DNA from: Paenibacillus xylanilyticus
GTDB taxonomy: Bacteria > Bacillota > Bacilli > Paenibacillales > Paenibacillaceae
Reading direction: 5' to 3'
Assembly (NCBI RefSeq): GCF_009664365.1
Contig: NZ_CP044310.1
Coordinates: 2,057,001-2,121,000, forward strand
Length of the DNA stretch: 64,000 nucleotides
Notes under the pieces: generated by a model
What the model saw: only the letters and a program-made list of their open reading frames with translations
Database searches by the model: none
What the model was told of the DNA's origin: nothing
Part shown: piece by piece, positions 8,601 to 16,922 of the stretch
Layout of the letters: each line of letters opens with the position of its first letter
Numbering within the stretch: position 1 is the first letter of the stretch
Position numbers and translations under genes: made by a program

Positions 8601-9639
8601 CACTTTGCCGGGACACCGAGCTCAACTGCTTGCGATGCTGGACGAGACGGTGGAAGCTGCTCTGAAGTGGCGCAAGGAGCGCGAGGATCTGCAGATTCAG
8701 CTGTTTGATTTTGTTGAGACACCCAACTGGGAGATTGAATATCCACAGATTCCTGCGTATTCAGCCACTCAGCAGCTGGAGCTTGAGCGAGAATTGTTGG
8801 GTCTATATCTCTCCGGTCATCCACTTGATGATTATGAAGATGTGCTCGAATCGAGCGGGGCAGATCGGATTATGGAGCTGACCGAAGCGGCCGACGATAC
8901 GATGGCCGTCGCTGCCGGGATGGTGGTGTCCGTGAAGTCGATCACGACGAAACAGGGCAAGGCCATGGCGTTCATGGAGCTGGAAGACCAGATTGAACGA
9001 TGCGAAGTGGTTCTCTTTCCCGAAGTATGGCGGCGGAGCCAGCAGCATGTCGGGAAAGGCGAACTGCTCGTCGTGCGTGCCAAAGTGCAGCAGCAGGACG
9101 AAGGGTTTAAGCTGCTGGCTGAGGAAGTGGCGCCGCTCACACAGGCGGCACTGGAACAGCAGCTGCGCAGCCGCGAACGGCGCGGGAAGCCCGGCAGCGG
9201 CAGTCCTTCGCGCCCGGCGGCTCCGGCAAGGCAGCAAGCCGGTGCGGGGGCTGGAGCAGCTGCTGGAGCTGTACGCAGCAGCACAGGCGGAGGGCCGGCA
9301 ACAGCGCACCGAGAGGAAGGCGCAGGCAAAGCTGAGGGGACGTCTGTATCGTCGCCTGGCAGCACCGATTCTGCCAATGGATCCGAGCAGATTCGCCGGT
9401 CTCAGGCCGTACAGCAGCGGGTGTTTGTGAAGATCACTCCACAGTCCGAGAAACCGGAACTGCTGACACGTTTGAAGCAGCTGCTCCAGCAGCATCCGGG
9501 TCCGGTTGCAACGGTACTTTTCTATGAGCAGCAGCAGAAGCTGCTCGCGTTAAGCGATGCTTACCGGATTAAACCGTCTCCAACACTATTCTCCGAGATG
9601 GAACAGATGCTGGGCGAGGGTACAGTTAAAATCAAGTAA
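5650..9639 (+). CDS. dnaE: DNA polymerase III subunit alpha (DnaE)
   Basis: At 1329 aa this replicative polymerase subunit is about 200 aa longer than the 1115-aa B. subtilis DnaE. The PHP domain opens with HLHVHSEYSLLDGAARI and has TDHG near residue 43. The catalytic palm shows GPGRGSSAGSLVAY and PDIDIDF, with the metal-binding aspartates at about 405 and 407. The fingers (about 560-800), tandem helix-hairpin-helix (about 920-1010) and OB-fold (about 1080-1160) follow. The extra length sits in two places: a Gly/Asp/Glu-rich insertion at about 820-920, between VNESGILFTP and SIRFGLAAVKNVG, and an Ala/Gly/Gln/Ser-rich linker at about 1180-1265. Both look disordered. Its position upstream of accDA matches Bacillus. 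Confidence 0.97.
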   Translation: MSSFVHLHVHSEYSLLDGAARIPDLVNQAADLGMTTLALTDHGVMYGAVPFYKACIERGIKPIIGCEAYMTAGSRKERGSRKDQPIHHLILLAKNMTGYRNLMKLCSIGHLEGFHYKPRIDMESLAAHHEGIICLSACLGGEVPQHLLHGREEEARRAALRYKHIFGPDFYLELQDHGLAEQKRVNPQLIRLAEELDIPLVATNDVHYLSEADAELQDVLICIGTGKTVDDESRLRIGTNQLYLKSEQEMARLFPHVEEALRNTVRIAESCELQLEFGKSILPEYRPLPEGQSPSQYLRELCEKGMEERYLSSERWTDSALRSELDKRLNYELQVIDSMGFSDYFLIVWDFIAYAHRQGIVTGPGRGSSAGSLVAYTLHITDVDPMKYNLLFERFLNPERISMPDIDIDFSDERRDEVIDYVADKYGKAHVAQIITFGTMAARAAVRDVGRALNVPYGEVDKAAKLIPAQLGINIRRAMEATPELKALYETKPKTRELLDMAMKVEGMPRHASTHAAGVVISRDPLTDAVPLQEGSEGTALTQYSMENLESIGLLKMDFLGLRTLSIIERCLRWIGEEGQVPDFRYIADDDAKTYEMLGRGDTMGIFQLESAGMRRVLKDLKPTVFEDIISVLALYRPGPMEFISKYIQGKHGQIEVDYPHADLESILKDTYGIIVYQEQIMQIASRMAGFSLGEADLLRRAVSKKKREVLDLERGHFVQGSLKQGYSEEEADLVYDMIVKFANYGFPRAHAAAYGVLAFQTAYLKAHYPVHFMASMLTAVMGSHRKVAEYVVECRRMGIEVLPPDVNESGILFTPVFAVPGKPENNLTDRSEMDNGNNTENHMYDHPGQEEYGDAPLPDDPGPMPEEGDDSYGWQASTVMPEGLKQEGLSVSGSEASAIKHVDREETGMTGGVDQNQAEVFASGSIRFGLAAVKNVGTQAMESIMLVRKERPFDSLLDFCRRVDLRVCNKRVIESLIQAGAFDTLPGHRAQLLAMLDETVEAALKWRKEREDLQIQLFDFVETPNWEIEYPQIPAYSATQQLELERELLGLYLSGHPLDDYEDVLESSGADRIMELTEAADDTMAVAAGMVVSVKSITTKQGKAMAFMELEDQIERCEVVLFPEVWRRSQQHVGKGELLVVRAKVQQQDEGFKLLAEEVAPLTQAALEQQLRSRERRGKPGSGSPSRPAAPARQQAGAGAGAAAGAVRSSTGGGPATAHREEGAGKAEGTSVSSPGSTDSANGSEQIRRSQAVQQRVFVKITPQSEKPELLTRLKQLLQQHPGPVATVLFYEQQQKLLALSDAYRIKPSPTLFSEMEQMLGEGTVKIK

Positions 9640-9668
9640 TGGCCTTGGCAGCGCCCATCGCCAAAGGA

Positions 9669-9704
9669 GGAACCTGTCTGGTTATGCCGGACGGGTTCTT
9701 TTGT
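9669..9704 (+). terminator. intrinsic terminator after dnaE
   Basis: GGAACCTGTCTGG pairs with CCGGACGGGTTC around a TTATG loop and is followed by TTTTGTTT. The stem uses some G-U pairs. Confidence 0.8.
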
Positions 9705-9721
9705 TTGACCAAACCAAGTGA

Positions 9722-9777
9722 GACTTCTGCCTGGGGAGCCCCGTTTAACCCCTGGCAGAAGTCCATTTGTGTTTTTT
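9722..9777 (+). terminator. second strong hairpin with T-run downstream of dnaE
   Basis: GACTTCTGCC pairs perfectly with GGCAGAAGTC, with an inner GGGG/CCCC pairing, and TTTTTTT follows at 9772-9778 after a short gap. It is either a backup terminator or a terminator-like leader element for the next gene. Confidence 0.6.
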
Positions 9778-9798
9778 TATGAACGTTTTGCTGGGTAG

Positions 9799-9852
9799 CC
9801 GCATACACTTGAGAACACCGAAGGACCTCGCGGTCCTCGGGGAGCGATGCGG
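9799..9852 (+). promoter_or_regulatory. structured leader just upstream of the pgpA-like gene
   Basis: A GC-rich hairpin (CCGAAGGACC with GGTCCTCGG, TCGC loop) is enclosed by an outer pairing of CCGCAT with ATGCGG. The outer strand ends immediately before the GGGAGG ribosome binding site at about 9850, so folding could influence translation. The regulatory role is inferred. Confidence 0.4.
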
Positions 9853-9863
9853 GAGGTCGAGAT

Positions 9864-10352
9864 ATGTCATATGAAATCGTAGAAGCTATGCTGGCCCGGC
9901 GGGGTGTACAGATTGATGCAATCGCTGAAATTGTATATCGTCTGCAAAAAGGGTACCACCCGGAACTGACGATGGATGATTGTGTAACAAGTGTGAAATC
10001 GGTACTGCAAAAAAGAGAGGTTCAGTATACGCTGTATACGGGCATTGCTCTGGATGAACTGGCTGAAAAACGTCTCTTGCCCCAGCCGCTGCAGGCCATT
10101 ATGGAAGCGGATGAATCCCTGTATGGAGTGGACGAGACTCTGGCCCTTGGCATTACCCATGTATATGGCATGATTGGTTTAACCAGTTTTGGTTACCTGG
10201 ATAAAGAAAAAATAGGCGTCATTCACGATCTGAATGAAGATGGATCAGGCATTCATGTCTTCCTGGATGATCTGGTCGCCGGTCTGGCCGCCGCGGCTTC
10301 CGCACGTATTGCCCACAAAAATCTCAATGCTAAAAAATACCCTACCGATTAA
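9864..10352 (+). CDS. phosphatidylglycerophosphatase A family protein (YutG-like)
   Basis: The 162-aa product belongs to the PgpA/YutG family. Its C-terminal half carries a GYLDKEKIGVIHDLNEDGSG stretch followed by HVFLDDLVAGLAAAASARIAHK, the typical low-hydrophobicity arrangement of the Gram-positive members. PgpA enzymes dephosphorylate phosphatidylglycerophosphate, while the YutG branch is soluble and less well characterised, so the substrate is uncertain. The start ATG has GGGAGG about 8 nt upstream. The gene stands alone, behind a structured leader. Confidence 0.75.
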   Translation: MSYEIVEAMLARRGVQIDAIAEIVYRLQKGYHPELTMDDCVTSVKSVLQKREVQYTLYTGIALDELAEKRLLPQPLQAIMEADESLYGVDETLALGITHVYGMIGLTSFGYLDKEKIGVIHDLNEDGSGIHVFLDDLVAGLAAAASARIAHKNLNAKKYPTD

Positions 10353-10525
10353 TCATTTCCTCCCTAGCTGCAGGACATTCAGGGCGGCAGGCGCTGCCCT
10401 GGAGAACCTGAACGTCTTATATCCCTTGCCAAAATATCAGACGAAGTGTTAAGCATATCGGTTATCCTAGTGGGACAAATGTCCCCCAAGATCCCGTTTT
10501 CTCCCCTAAGGTCCTGAACCCTTCC

Positions 10526-10555
10526 TTGCAGAAAAAAACGGAGGTATGGTATCAT
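10526..10555 (+). promoter_or_regulatory. promoter for the small ORF upstream of accD
   Basis: TTGCAG and TATCAT are separated by 18 bp, about 49 bp ahead of the 62-aa ORF. A GGGACAAATGTCCC hairpin lies upstream at 10472-10485. Confidence 0.5.
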
Positions 10556-10603
10556 TAGTCCAATATACGGGCTCTGAACATTAGCTTAGGGGGCGGACAT
10601 GGC

Positions 10604-10792
10604 ATGTGGACGGTGATTTACATTGCACCGACAGCAAAGGTTGCGGACAAGATTAAGACCAAGCTTTCGGAAGAAGGTTTTCTGGTACAGACCCGTCCCA
10701 TCAGTTTATCCAAGCAGCAATTTGAGATTCGCGTCCCTTCTGGGGAATTGGAAGAGGTCCAGGAAGTGCTGAATTCAATTCTGCATTCCTGA
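10604..10792 (+). CDS. small conserved-type protein upstream of accDA
   Basis: The 62-aa product MWTVIYIAPTAKVADKIKTK... has a beta-alpha-beta-beta-alpha pattern that resembles small ferredoxin-like proteins of the DUF2007 (putative signal-transducing) type. I recall similar 62-aa proteins in Paenibacillus carrying a doubtful glutamate decarboxylase label; the sequence has nothing of a PLP enzyme. A recognisable promoter lies upstream and GGGGGCGG precedes the ATG. Its place directly before accDA suggests a link to fatty acid synthesis, but this is positional inference only. Confidence 0.65.
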   Translation: MWTVIYIAPTAKVADKIKTKLSEEGFLVQTRPISLSKQQFEIRVPSGELEEVQEVLNSILHS

Positions 10793-11201
10793 TTTGATTC
10801 AACATCAGAGGTGCCTTGGCGAAGAAGAAAGTACCATCGGTACATAAGGGGCTGACCGCGCAAGCGGAGAGAGGAATCGACTTGCATGTATTGTATGCTG
10901 CTGTCCTTCCTTCTTTTTTTGTTAGGCTATGGACTGACCAGGCTGCTCCCGGAGACCCTACCGAGACAAGTTCAAGTATTTCGCGCAACAATCTTTCGGT
11001 AATACAGGTAACATCAATCGTGCTGATAGAAGCCACTGATTCTTGCCTTATGCCGGCGGATTTTTTTGTTGTGAATGCCTGGACAAGGCCCATTGCAGCG
11101 TGTGGGTCGTAAACGGTTCACCGCAGTACCTCTGTAGAAGTCGCTTTTCGCGATGTACTGCAGGGTGCGGCTATAAAATCAACGGCTGGAGAGGTGTAGT
11201 T
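10793..11201 (+). promoter_or_regulatory. 409-bp leader before accD with a strong stem at 11123-11161
   Basis: No convincing gene lies here; frames are open in places but have no family look and overlapping T-runs. The clearest element is GCAGTAC at 11123 pairing with GTACTGC at 11155, enclosing a perfect TCGC/GCGA hairpin, with an 11-nt bulge on one side. A sequence with FapR-operator consensus was looked for and not found. The stem ends about 40 nt before the accD start, so leader-level control of accDA is possible. Confidence 0.4.
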
Positions 11202-12095
11202 GTGTTCAAAGATATATTCCAGAAAAAACGGAAGTACGCTACCATACCTTCCGAGCGTGCGGTTCGTGGCGAAGGCCAGGAAGTCGTAGAACGTCCAAAG
11301 CGTGAAATCCCTGAAGGACTTATGAACAAGTGCAGCAAATGCGGCACGATTCAATATAGCAAGGAATTGGAGAAAAACCTGAAAGTATGTCCTGCTTGCG
11401 GCTATCACATGCGCCTGAATGCCATGGAGCGTATTGCCATGGTTTTGGACGAGCAAGGCTTTGTTGAGCTGGATGCCGACATGGTTTCCGTGGATCCGCT
11501 TGGTTTTCCGGGATACAGCAGCAAGCTGGAGCAGCAGCGTCTAAAATCAGGACTGAAGGAAGCTGTAATTACAGGAGAAGGAACCATTGAAGGTTTACCT
11601 GTGGTTGTTGCTGTCATGAGTTTTGATTTCTTCACAGGCAGCATGGGTTCTGTTGTAGGGGAGAAAATTACTCGTGCTGTAGAGCACGCAACGGAGAAAA
11701 ACTTGCCCCTGATTATATTCTCGACCTCTGGTGGAGCGCGGATGCAGGAGAGTATCCTCAGCTTGATGCAGATGGCCAAAACAAGTGCGGCACTAGCTCG
11801 TTTGGATGAGCAGGGAGGACTTTATATTTCGGTCATCACGGACCCGACCACAGGTGGGGTATCAGCGAGTTTCGCCAGTCTGGGCGATATCAATATCGCT
11901 GAACCAGGTGCCGTATTTGGTTTTGCCGGCCGAATTGTTATTGAGCAAACCATTCGTCAGAAGCTGCCTGAGGATTTCCAGACGGCAGAATTTAATATGC
12001 AGCATGGTCAGTTGGACTTGGTGATTCACCGGAAAGAACTTCGTACGACCCTTGCCAAGCTTCTGGATATGCACAGCGAAAAAGGAGGGGTCTAA
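11202..12095 (+). CDS. accD: acetyl-CoA carboxylase carboxyltransferase subunit beta
   Basis: AccD forms the carboxyltransferase of acetyl-CoA carboxylase with AccA, making malonyl-CoA in the cytoplasm. The best start is the GTG at 11202 ([12 protein letters not shown]), giving 297 aa, close to family length; upstream sequence in frame is non-coding leader. A four-cysteine zinc ribbon (CSKCGTIQY...CPACGYH) lies at about residues 43-66. The crotonase-like core shows [14 protein letters not shown] and [13 protein letters not shown]. It directly abuts accA with no intergenic base. Confidence 0.96.
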   Translation: MFKDIFQKKRKYATIPSERAVRGEGQEVVERPKREIPEGLMNKCSKCGTIQYSKELEKNLKVCPACGYHMRLNAMERIAMVLDEQGFVELDADMVSVDPLGFPGYSSKLEQQRLKSGLKEAVITGEGTIEGLPVVVAVMSFDFFTGSMGSVVGEKITRAVEHATEKNLPLIIFSTSGGARMQESILSLMQMAKTSAALARLDEQGGLYISVITDPTTGGVSASFASLGDINIAEPGAVFGFAGRIVIEQTIRQKLPEDFQTAEFNMQHGQLDLVIHRKELRTTLAKLLDMHSEKGGV

Positions 12096-13136
12096 ATGGC
12101 GGGTGAGTTGCCATATGAAGCGCCTCTGGTTGAGATGCGCAAAAAGATTGAGGAGCTTGTACAGTTTGGACAGGAGAAGGGCATTGATTTCACTGATGAA
12201 ATCGCCCGCCTGGAGGAGCGTTATCATAGACTTGAAGAAGAGATTTATTCCGGCATAACCGCAGCTCAGAAAATGCATCTGGCGCGTCATCAACAGCGTC
12301 CAACTGCACTTGACCTGATCCAGCTGATTTTTACCGATTTTATAGAGCTTCATGGTGATCGGATGTTTGGCGACGATCTGGCCGTCGTTGGCGGCCTTGC
12401 GAAACTGAATGGAAGAACGGTAACTGTCATCGGACAACAGCGGGGGAAAGATACGAAGGATAATATCGCCCGCTTTTTCGGGAGCGCGCATCCGGAAGGT
12501 TTCCGCAAAGGACTGCGGCTGATGAAACAGGCGAACAAATTTGGCCGTCCAATTATTACATTTGTTGATACTAAAGGAGCCTATCCGGGTAATACTGCAG
12601 AAGAGAGAGGTCAATCGGAAGCCATCGCCCGTAACCTGCTTGAAATGGCGAAGCTCACGGTGCCTGTAATTGTTGTGGTTATCGGCGAGGGTGGAAGCGG
12701 CGGCGCACTCGCCTTGGCTGTAGGCAATCGAGTACTCATGCTGGAGCATGCCATTTATTCAGCGATCTCTCCGAATGGTGCAGCGTCCATCCTGTGGAAG
12801 GATGCGTCCAAGGCAGATCAGGCAGCGGAAGCGATGAAGATCACAGCCAAGGATCTGCTGGAGATGGAAGTTATCGAGGAAATTGTTCCTGAACCACGTG
12901 GTGGTGCGCATCGGGATTATGAAGGTGCTGCAGCAGCGATCAGCGAAGCTCTTGTTCGTCATCTGGAAGAGATGAAAGGCTGGAGCGGGGATCAGCTGAA
13001 GCAGGATCGGTACGAGAAATTCCGCAAAATCGGATCGGTTACGTTCGAATCTCCAACACCACCGGCCCCAGTTGAAGCTCCGGAGGAGCCCGTTCGAGTG
13101 GATGCAGTGAATAATTTGTCGGGAAATGCAGAATGA
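12096..13136 (+). CDS. accA: acetyl-CoA carboxylase carboxyltransferase subunit alpha
   Basis: The 346-aa product is the AccA partner of the upstream gene. It has an N-terminal helical region with [15 protein letters not shown], then a crotonase-fold core with [40 protein letters not shown] and [17 protein letters not shown]. It is somewhat longer than typical (about 320 aa) because of a Pro/Glu-rich C-terminal tail (about residues 318-346). The ATG follows the accD stop directly and uses AAAGGAGGGG inside the accD end, so translation is coupled. In B. subtilis pfkA follows accA; here pyk comes next. Confidence 0.97.
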   Translation: MAGELPYEAPLVEMRKKIEELVQFGQEKGIDFTDEIARLEERYHRLEEEIYSGITAAQKMHLARHQQRPTALDLIQLIFTDFIELHGDRMFGDDLAVVGGLAKLNGRTVTVIGQQRGKDTKDNIARFFGSAHPEGFRKGLRLMKQANKFGRPIITFVDTKGAYPGNTAEERGQSEAIARNLLEMAKLTVPVIVVVIGEGGSGGALALAVGNRVLMLEHAIYSAISPNGAASILWKDASKADQAAEAMKITAKDLLEMEVIEEIVPEPRGGAHRDYEGAAAAISEALVRHLEEMKGWSGDQLKQDRYEKFRKIGSVTFESPTPPAPVEAPEEPVRVDAVNNLSGNAE

Positions 13137-13243
13137 TGTGACGAATTTCCTATACAAAAGAACGAAAGTATAGTAAATTTAATAGTTGGAAAAAGAAAAA
13201 AGACATATACAGAGAGACCTTTTAAAATCGGAGGAAACCTAAA

Positions 13244-14671
13244 ATGCGCAAAACGAAAATTGTATGTACAATCGGTCCATCCAGTGAATCACTGGAGAAC
13301 ACCAAAAAACTGATTATGGCCGGTATGAACGTGGCCCGTCTGAACTTCTCCCACGGTGATTTCGATGAGCACGGCGGACGGATCAAAGCGATTCGCCAAG
13401 CATGCGAAGAGTTGAACAAAACCGTAGCAATCCTGCTGGACACCAAAGGACCGGAAATTCGGACAGGTAAACTCGAAGTTGAACCGATTGAACTGGTTCA
13501 GGACGAGTACATCACTTTGACAACAGAAGAAATTCTGGGAACCAAAGAACGTCTTTCCATTACGTATGCAGATCTTCCAAATGATGTTGAGCCAGGATCT
13601 ACAATTCTGATCGACGACGGTCTGATCGGACTGACTGTGGTGGAAGTGCAAGGCACCGAGATCAAATGCCGTATCGTGAACGGCGGAACGATCAAAAGCA
13701 AAAAAGGTGTTAACGTTCCAGGCGTTGCCATTTCTCTGCCGGGTATCACTGAAAAAGATGCGAACGATATCGTATTTGGTATCGAGCAAGGTATCGATTT
13801 CATCGCGGCTTCTTTTGTTCGTAAAGCAAGTGACGTGCTTGAGATTCGTGAACTGCTTGAGAAACACAATGCTGGACATATCCAAATCATCTCCAAAATT
13901 GAGAACCAACAAGGCGTAGACAACCTGGATGAGATCCTTGAAGTGTCTGATGGCTTGATGGTAGCTCGTGGTGACCTTGGTGTGGAAATTCCTGCGGAAG
14001 AAGTACCATTGGTACAAAAACGCATGATCGAAAAATGTAATGTTGCAGGCAAACCGGTTATTACAGCTACACAAATGCTGGATTCCATGCAGCGCAACCC
14101 ACGTCCAACTCGTGCGGAAGCAAGTGACGTTGCGAATGCGATCTTCGACGGAACAGATGCAATCATGTTGTCTGGTGAGACAGCTGCGGGTAAATACCCG
14201 GTTGAATCCGTTCTGACAATGTCCCGTATCGCTGAAAAAGCAGAGTCCGCTCTGCCTTATCAAGAGCTGTATCTGAAACAACGTGTTGCACAACAAACAA
14301 CCGTTACAGAGGCAATCAGCCAATCCGTTGCGCTGTCCGCTCAAGATCTGAACGCAAAAGCGATCATCACTTCGACTGAGTCTGGCCATACGGCTCGTAT
14401 GGTTTCCAAATACCGTCCTGAAGCTCCAATCATTGCTGTGACTACGGAAGATAGAACTTCCCGTCGTCTTGCACTGGCTTGGGGTGTAACACCGGTGAAA
14501 GGCAGACGTTGTGACTCAACGGATTCCTTGTTCGAGAATGCAATCGAAGGCGGTTTGAAATCCGGAATCGTCAAAGAAGGTGATCTGGTTGTCATCACTG
14601 CGGGTGTACCTCTGGGTCGCTCCGGTTCTACCAACCTGATCAAAGTTAGCCAAATTCCAAATAACGCTTAA
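13244..14671 (+). CDS. pyk: pyruvate kinase, short form
   Basis: Pyruvate kinase converts phosphoenolpyruvate and ADP to pyruvate and ATP. The 475-aa product shows the N-terminal [16 protein letters not shown], the substrate loop [11 protein letters not shown], the [16 protein letters not shown] lysine region and the signature segment [17 protein letters not shown]. It ends at the usual C-domain ([20 protein letters not shown]). The extra PEP-utiliser-like C-terminal domain of about 110 aa found in the Bacillus enzyme is absent. GGAGG precedes the ATG, and a terminator follows. pfkA, adjacent in B. subtilis, is missing here. Confidence 0.97.
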   Translation: MRKTKIVCTIGPSSESLENTKKLIMAGMNVARLNFSHGDFDEHGGRIKAIRQACEELNKTVAILLDTKGPEIRTGKLEVEPIELVQDEYITLTTEEILGTKERLSITYADLPNDVEPGSTILIDDGLIGLTVVEVQGTEIKCRIVNGGTIKSKKGVNVPGVAISLPGITEKDANDIVFGIEQGIDFIAASFVRKASDVLEIRELLEKHNAGHIQIISKIENQQGVDNLDEILEVSDGLMVARGDLGVEIPAEEVPLVQKRMIEKCNVAGKPVITATQMLDSMQRNPRPTRAEASDVANAIFDGTDAIMLSGETAAGKYPVESVLTMSRIAEKAESALPYQELYLKQRVAQQTTVTEAISQSVALSAQDLNAKAIITSTESGHTARMVSKYRPEAPIIAVTTEDRTSRRLALAWGVTPVKGRRCDSTDSLFENAIEGGLKSGIVKEGDLVVITAGVPLGRSGSTNLIKVSQIPNNA

Positions 14672-14709
14672 TTGAACGATTAAGTTTTAGATGGATCAAA
14701 ACAGGAATG

Positions 14710-14741
14710 AAGCAATGGGGCATTTGTCCCGTTGCTTTTTT
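14710..14741 (+). terminator. intrinsic terminator after pyk
   Basis: AAGCAATGGG pairs with CCCGTTGCTT around GCATTTGT and is followed by TTTTTT. Confidence 0.85.
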
Positions 14742-14806
14742 CCATCTTTATGAGACTTTTCACGGAATAAATACGTATAAAGGGTAGACCCAAGGAGGCG
14801 GGTAAC

Positions 14807-15313
14807 ATGCAAGAACAGCACCATGGAAACTGGTATGCGGCACGTCTGCGTGTGCGCTATCAAGAGAGTGATCAGATGGGTGTGGTCTATCACGCCAACT
14901 ATTTGAATTGGTTTGAAATCGGTCGAACCGAGATGATTCGCCAAATGGGGTATACATATCGTAAAATGGAGGAACAGGGGCTACTGCTTCCCGTAACTGG
15001 ACTGGATGTGAAGTATCATAAGCCTGCAAAGTATGATGATGAGGTTATGGTATTCACCCGAATTGTTGCATTTAGTGGTCTGCGATTAAATTATGAGTAC
15101 GACGTTAGACGCATGACCGAAGACCTTACTGTACAATTCGGCATTGGAGAGCAGGTATGGGCTTCTGATGAATCGCTTCCGGGAGAACGACTGGTAACAG
15201 GCTCTACCCAGCATGTGTGGGTGAATGGAGATTGGAAGCCGGTAAGACTGGATAAAGCCGCCCCTGAGCTCTACAGCGCACTGGAGAAAGTGTGGCTCTC
15301 AGGAAAGGAGTAA
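14807..15313 (+). CDS. acyl-CoA thioesterase, YbgC/FadM hotdog family
   Basis: The 168-aa product has the 4-hydroxybenzoyl-CoA thioesterase hotdog fold. The motif RVRYQESDQMGVVYHANYLNWFEIGRTEMIR contains the catalytic aspartate (SDQMG) and the YHANY signature. It probably hydrolyses acyl-CoA or acyl-ACP thioesters. It is followed after 6 bp by fxsA and likely forms a two-gene operon bounded by terminators on both sides. AGGAGGCGGGTAAC precedes the ATG. The substrate cannot be told from sequence. Confidence 0.88.
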   Translation: MQEQHHGNWYAARLRVRYQESDQMGVVYHANYLNWFEIGRTEMIRQMGYTYRKMEEQGLLLPVTGLDVKYHKPAKYDDEVMVFTRIVAFSGLRLNYEYDVRRMTEDLTVQFGIGEQVWASDESLPGERLVTGSTQHVWVNGDWKPVRLDKAAPELYSALEKVWLSGKE

Positions 15314-15319
15314 TTGGTA

Positions 15320-15715
15320 ATGCGAAAATGGATGTGGGCTATATTATTATTCGTTCCGGTTATTGAACTGTTTGGATTCATTCTGATGAGTGACTGGATC
15401 GGAGCCGGGAAGACCTTGCTTCTCATGATTCTCACGTCCTTGATTGGTATAGCGATGCTGCAGTTTGAAGGGCGAAAAGTACTCGTCGATGCCAAAACCG
15501 AGATGGAACGCGGTAAAGTGCCTGGACGGAAAATGGTAGACGGACTTTTTATTTTTGTGGGTGGTTTCTTGCTGTTGATTCCGGGGTTTGTTACGGATAT
15601 CATCGGATTTACCCTTGTATTTCCGTTAACACGTGCTGTGTACCGCTTATTTTTCCTAGGTTGGCTTGAGAAAAAAATGAAAAACGGCAGCATCACATTC
15701 TACCGCCGTCGCTAA
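15320..15715 (+). CDS. fxsA: FxsA family membrane protein
   Basis: The 131-aa product starts at the ATG at 15320, 9 nt after AAGGAG; a TTG at 15314 is too close to it. It has four predicted membrane segments (about residues 2-22, 25-44, 70-90 and 95-110), with PGRKMVDGLFIFVGGFLLLIPGFVTDIIGF as the conserved FxsA core. FxsA in E. coli, when overproduced, relieves exclusion of phage T7 by F plasmid; its normal role is unknown. B. subtilis carries a homologue (ytzA) at the equivalent place between pyk and ytvI. Confidence 0.88.
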   Translation: MRKWMWAILLFVPVIELFGFILMSDWIGAGKTLLLMILTSLIGIAMLQFEGRKVLVDAKTEMERGKVPGRKMVDGLFIFVGGFLLLIPGFVTDIIGFTLVFPLTRAVYRLFFLGWLEKKMKNGSITFYRRR

Positions 15716-15734
15716 TATGGTGTTGATTCATTAT

Positions 15735-15779
15735 TAAAGGCTCCTTCGCGCAGATCTTTCCTGCAGGAGGAGCCTTTTT
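15735..15779. terminator. bidirectional terminator between fxsA and ytvI
   Basis: AAAGGCTCCT pairs with AGGAGCCTTT across a 20-nt loop, with TTTTT on the plus side and an A-run on the other. It lies between two convergent genes. Confidence 0.8.
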
Positions 15780-15803
15780 GATGTATTAAAAAATGTACAA
15801 AAG

Positions 15804-16922
15804 CTATCGTACCCGGCCATTGATGATGTACGTTCTCAGGTCGCGCAGCACATTCGCACGATTGAAGGCATCGAGGATGACCAAGCTGACTGGACCGATG
15901 ATCAGGCCGAGTACGCCAAAGAGCTTCAATCCTACAAACATGCCCACCAGTGTCGCAAGTGGATCCAGACCTACACTGCTTGCCAGCACCTTTGGTTCAA
16001 TGATCTGTCTCGCAATCAGTACGATGAGATAAACGACCGAAATACCAATCCCCAGATAGAGGTCTCCGTTCATAAACAGGTATGCTGCCCACGGAACCAT
16101 GACCAGTCCAACGCCAAGATAAGGCAGAAGATCAACCAGACCGATTAGCAGAGCTATGGTGAAAGCAGACTTCACCTGTAAGATGAGCAATCCAATCATG
16201 ACAAATACCGCAGTTATGGAAATCATGATTAACTGAGCACGAGCATAGCCGAACAATGCTTTCTTTAAGTCGTTCCATATGTCCGTAATCGGTTTGCGGA
16301 TTGAAGAAGGCACCCATCCCGAGACGGTAATGCCGTGGCGGGTCCAGCTTTTGCTAATAAAGAACGTGGAGAGCAGAACGACAATTAATACCGCTCCCAT
16401 GTTGGGAAGCGAGGTCAGCAGACCCAAAATCATATTGAAAAATCCGGTAACCAGATCGCTGACAGCCGTACCTACCGTTTCGGTTGTTTTGCTGATATTG
16501 CTGTTGATCGTTTCCTGGTAGTTAGGATTTTCCTTATAAAATTCATTAATCTGTCCGATCAGGTTTTGGATCGTATCGTTTTGGGTCCAGCGGACAAAGG
16601 TTTCCTTGATCTCGTCCACATGCAGGTCAAAACTCGTGGTAAGTGATATCACTTCTTTTACCATCCGGGTTACTGCTGCGGAAAGGATCACAACGATTGC
16701 CCCGAAATAGACAATCAATGAAAGGGTCACAGCTAACCAGCGTGGAAAGCGGGCTTTGTCCTGAAGCAGCTTCACCAGCGGATTCATCGCATAAGCGATA
16801 ATCCATGCGATGACAAAGGGGTATAGAAGCGGGAACAGCAAGTATATGGCAAAGGCGATCAGAACGGTCGCAATAATGACCCACAAGCCGCGCAGCAGGC
16901 GTTTCATAATAATTCTGTCCAA
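15804..16922 (-). CDS. ytvI: YtvI-like sporulation integral membrane protein (AI-2E transporter family)
   Basis: The 372-aa product belongs to the AI-2E/PerM family, with seven to eight transmembrane helices: a pair at about residues 12-48, one at 65-90, then a soluble region at about 95-150, and the remaining helices from 155 on. The TTG at 16922 has AGAAGGAG 9 nt upstream; an ATG 15 bp later is too far from it. B. subtilis ytvI is at the same place beside citZ, and this subfamily is linked to sporulation. The transported substrate is unknown. Confidence 0.9.
   Translation of the reverse strand: MDRIIMKRLLRGLWVIIATVLIAFAIYLLFPLLYPFVIAWIIAYAMNPLVKLLQDKARFPRWLAVTLSLIVYFGAIVVILSAAVTRMVKEVISLTTSFDLHVDEIKETFVRWTQNDTIQNLIGQINEFYKENPNYQETINSNISKTTETVGTAVSDLVTGFFNMILGLLTSLPNMGAVLIVVLLSTFFISKSWTRHGITVSGWVPSSIRKPITDIWNDLKKALFGYARAQLIMISITAVFVMIGLLILQVKSAFTIALLIGLVDLLPYLGVGLVMVPWAAYLFMNGDLYLGIGISVVYLIVLIARQIIEPKVLASSVGLDPLATLVGMFVGLKLFGVLGLIIGPVSLVILDAFNRANVLRDLRTYIINGRVR

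Noticed and set aside
8803-9495. Long antisense frames opposite the 3' part of dnaE (181 and 230 aa)
   Set aside because: They arise from the GC-rich, low-complexity dnaE linker on the opposite strand and have no start signals or family features.
10816-11112. 98-aa plus-strand frame (TTG start) before accD
   Set aside because: A GAGGTG lies upstream, but the residue pattern changes from basic to hydrophobic to Ser/Thr-rich without a family look, and it crosses T-runs. It is treated as leader sequence.
13289-14389. 366-aa antisense frame opposite pyk
   Set aside because: It is the reverse shadow of a strongly biased coding sequence, with the residue composition (many Cys, Phe, His) typical of antisense translation.
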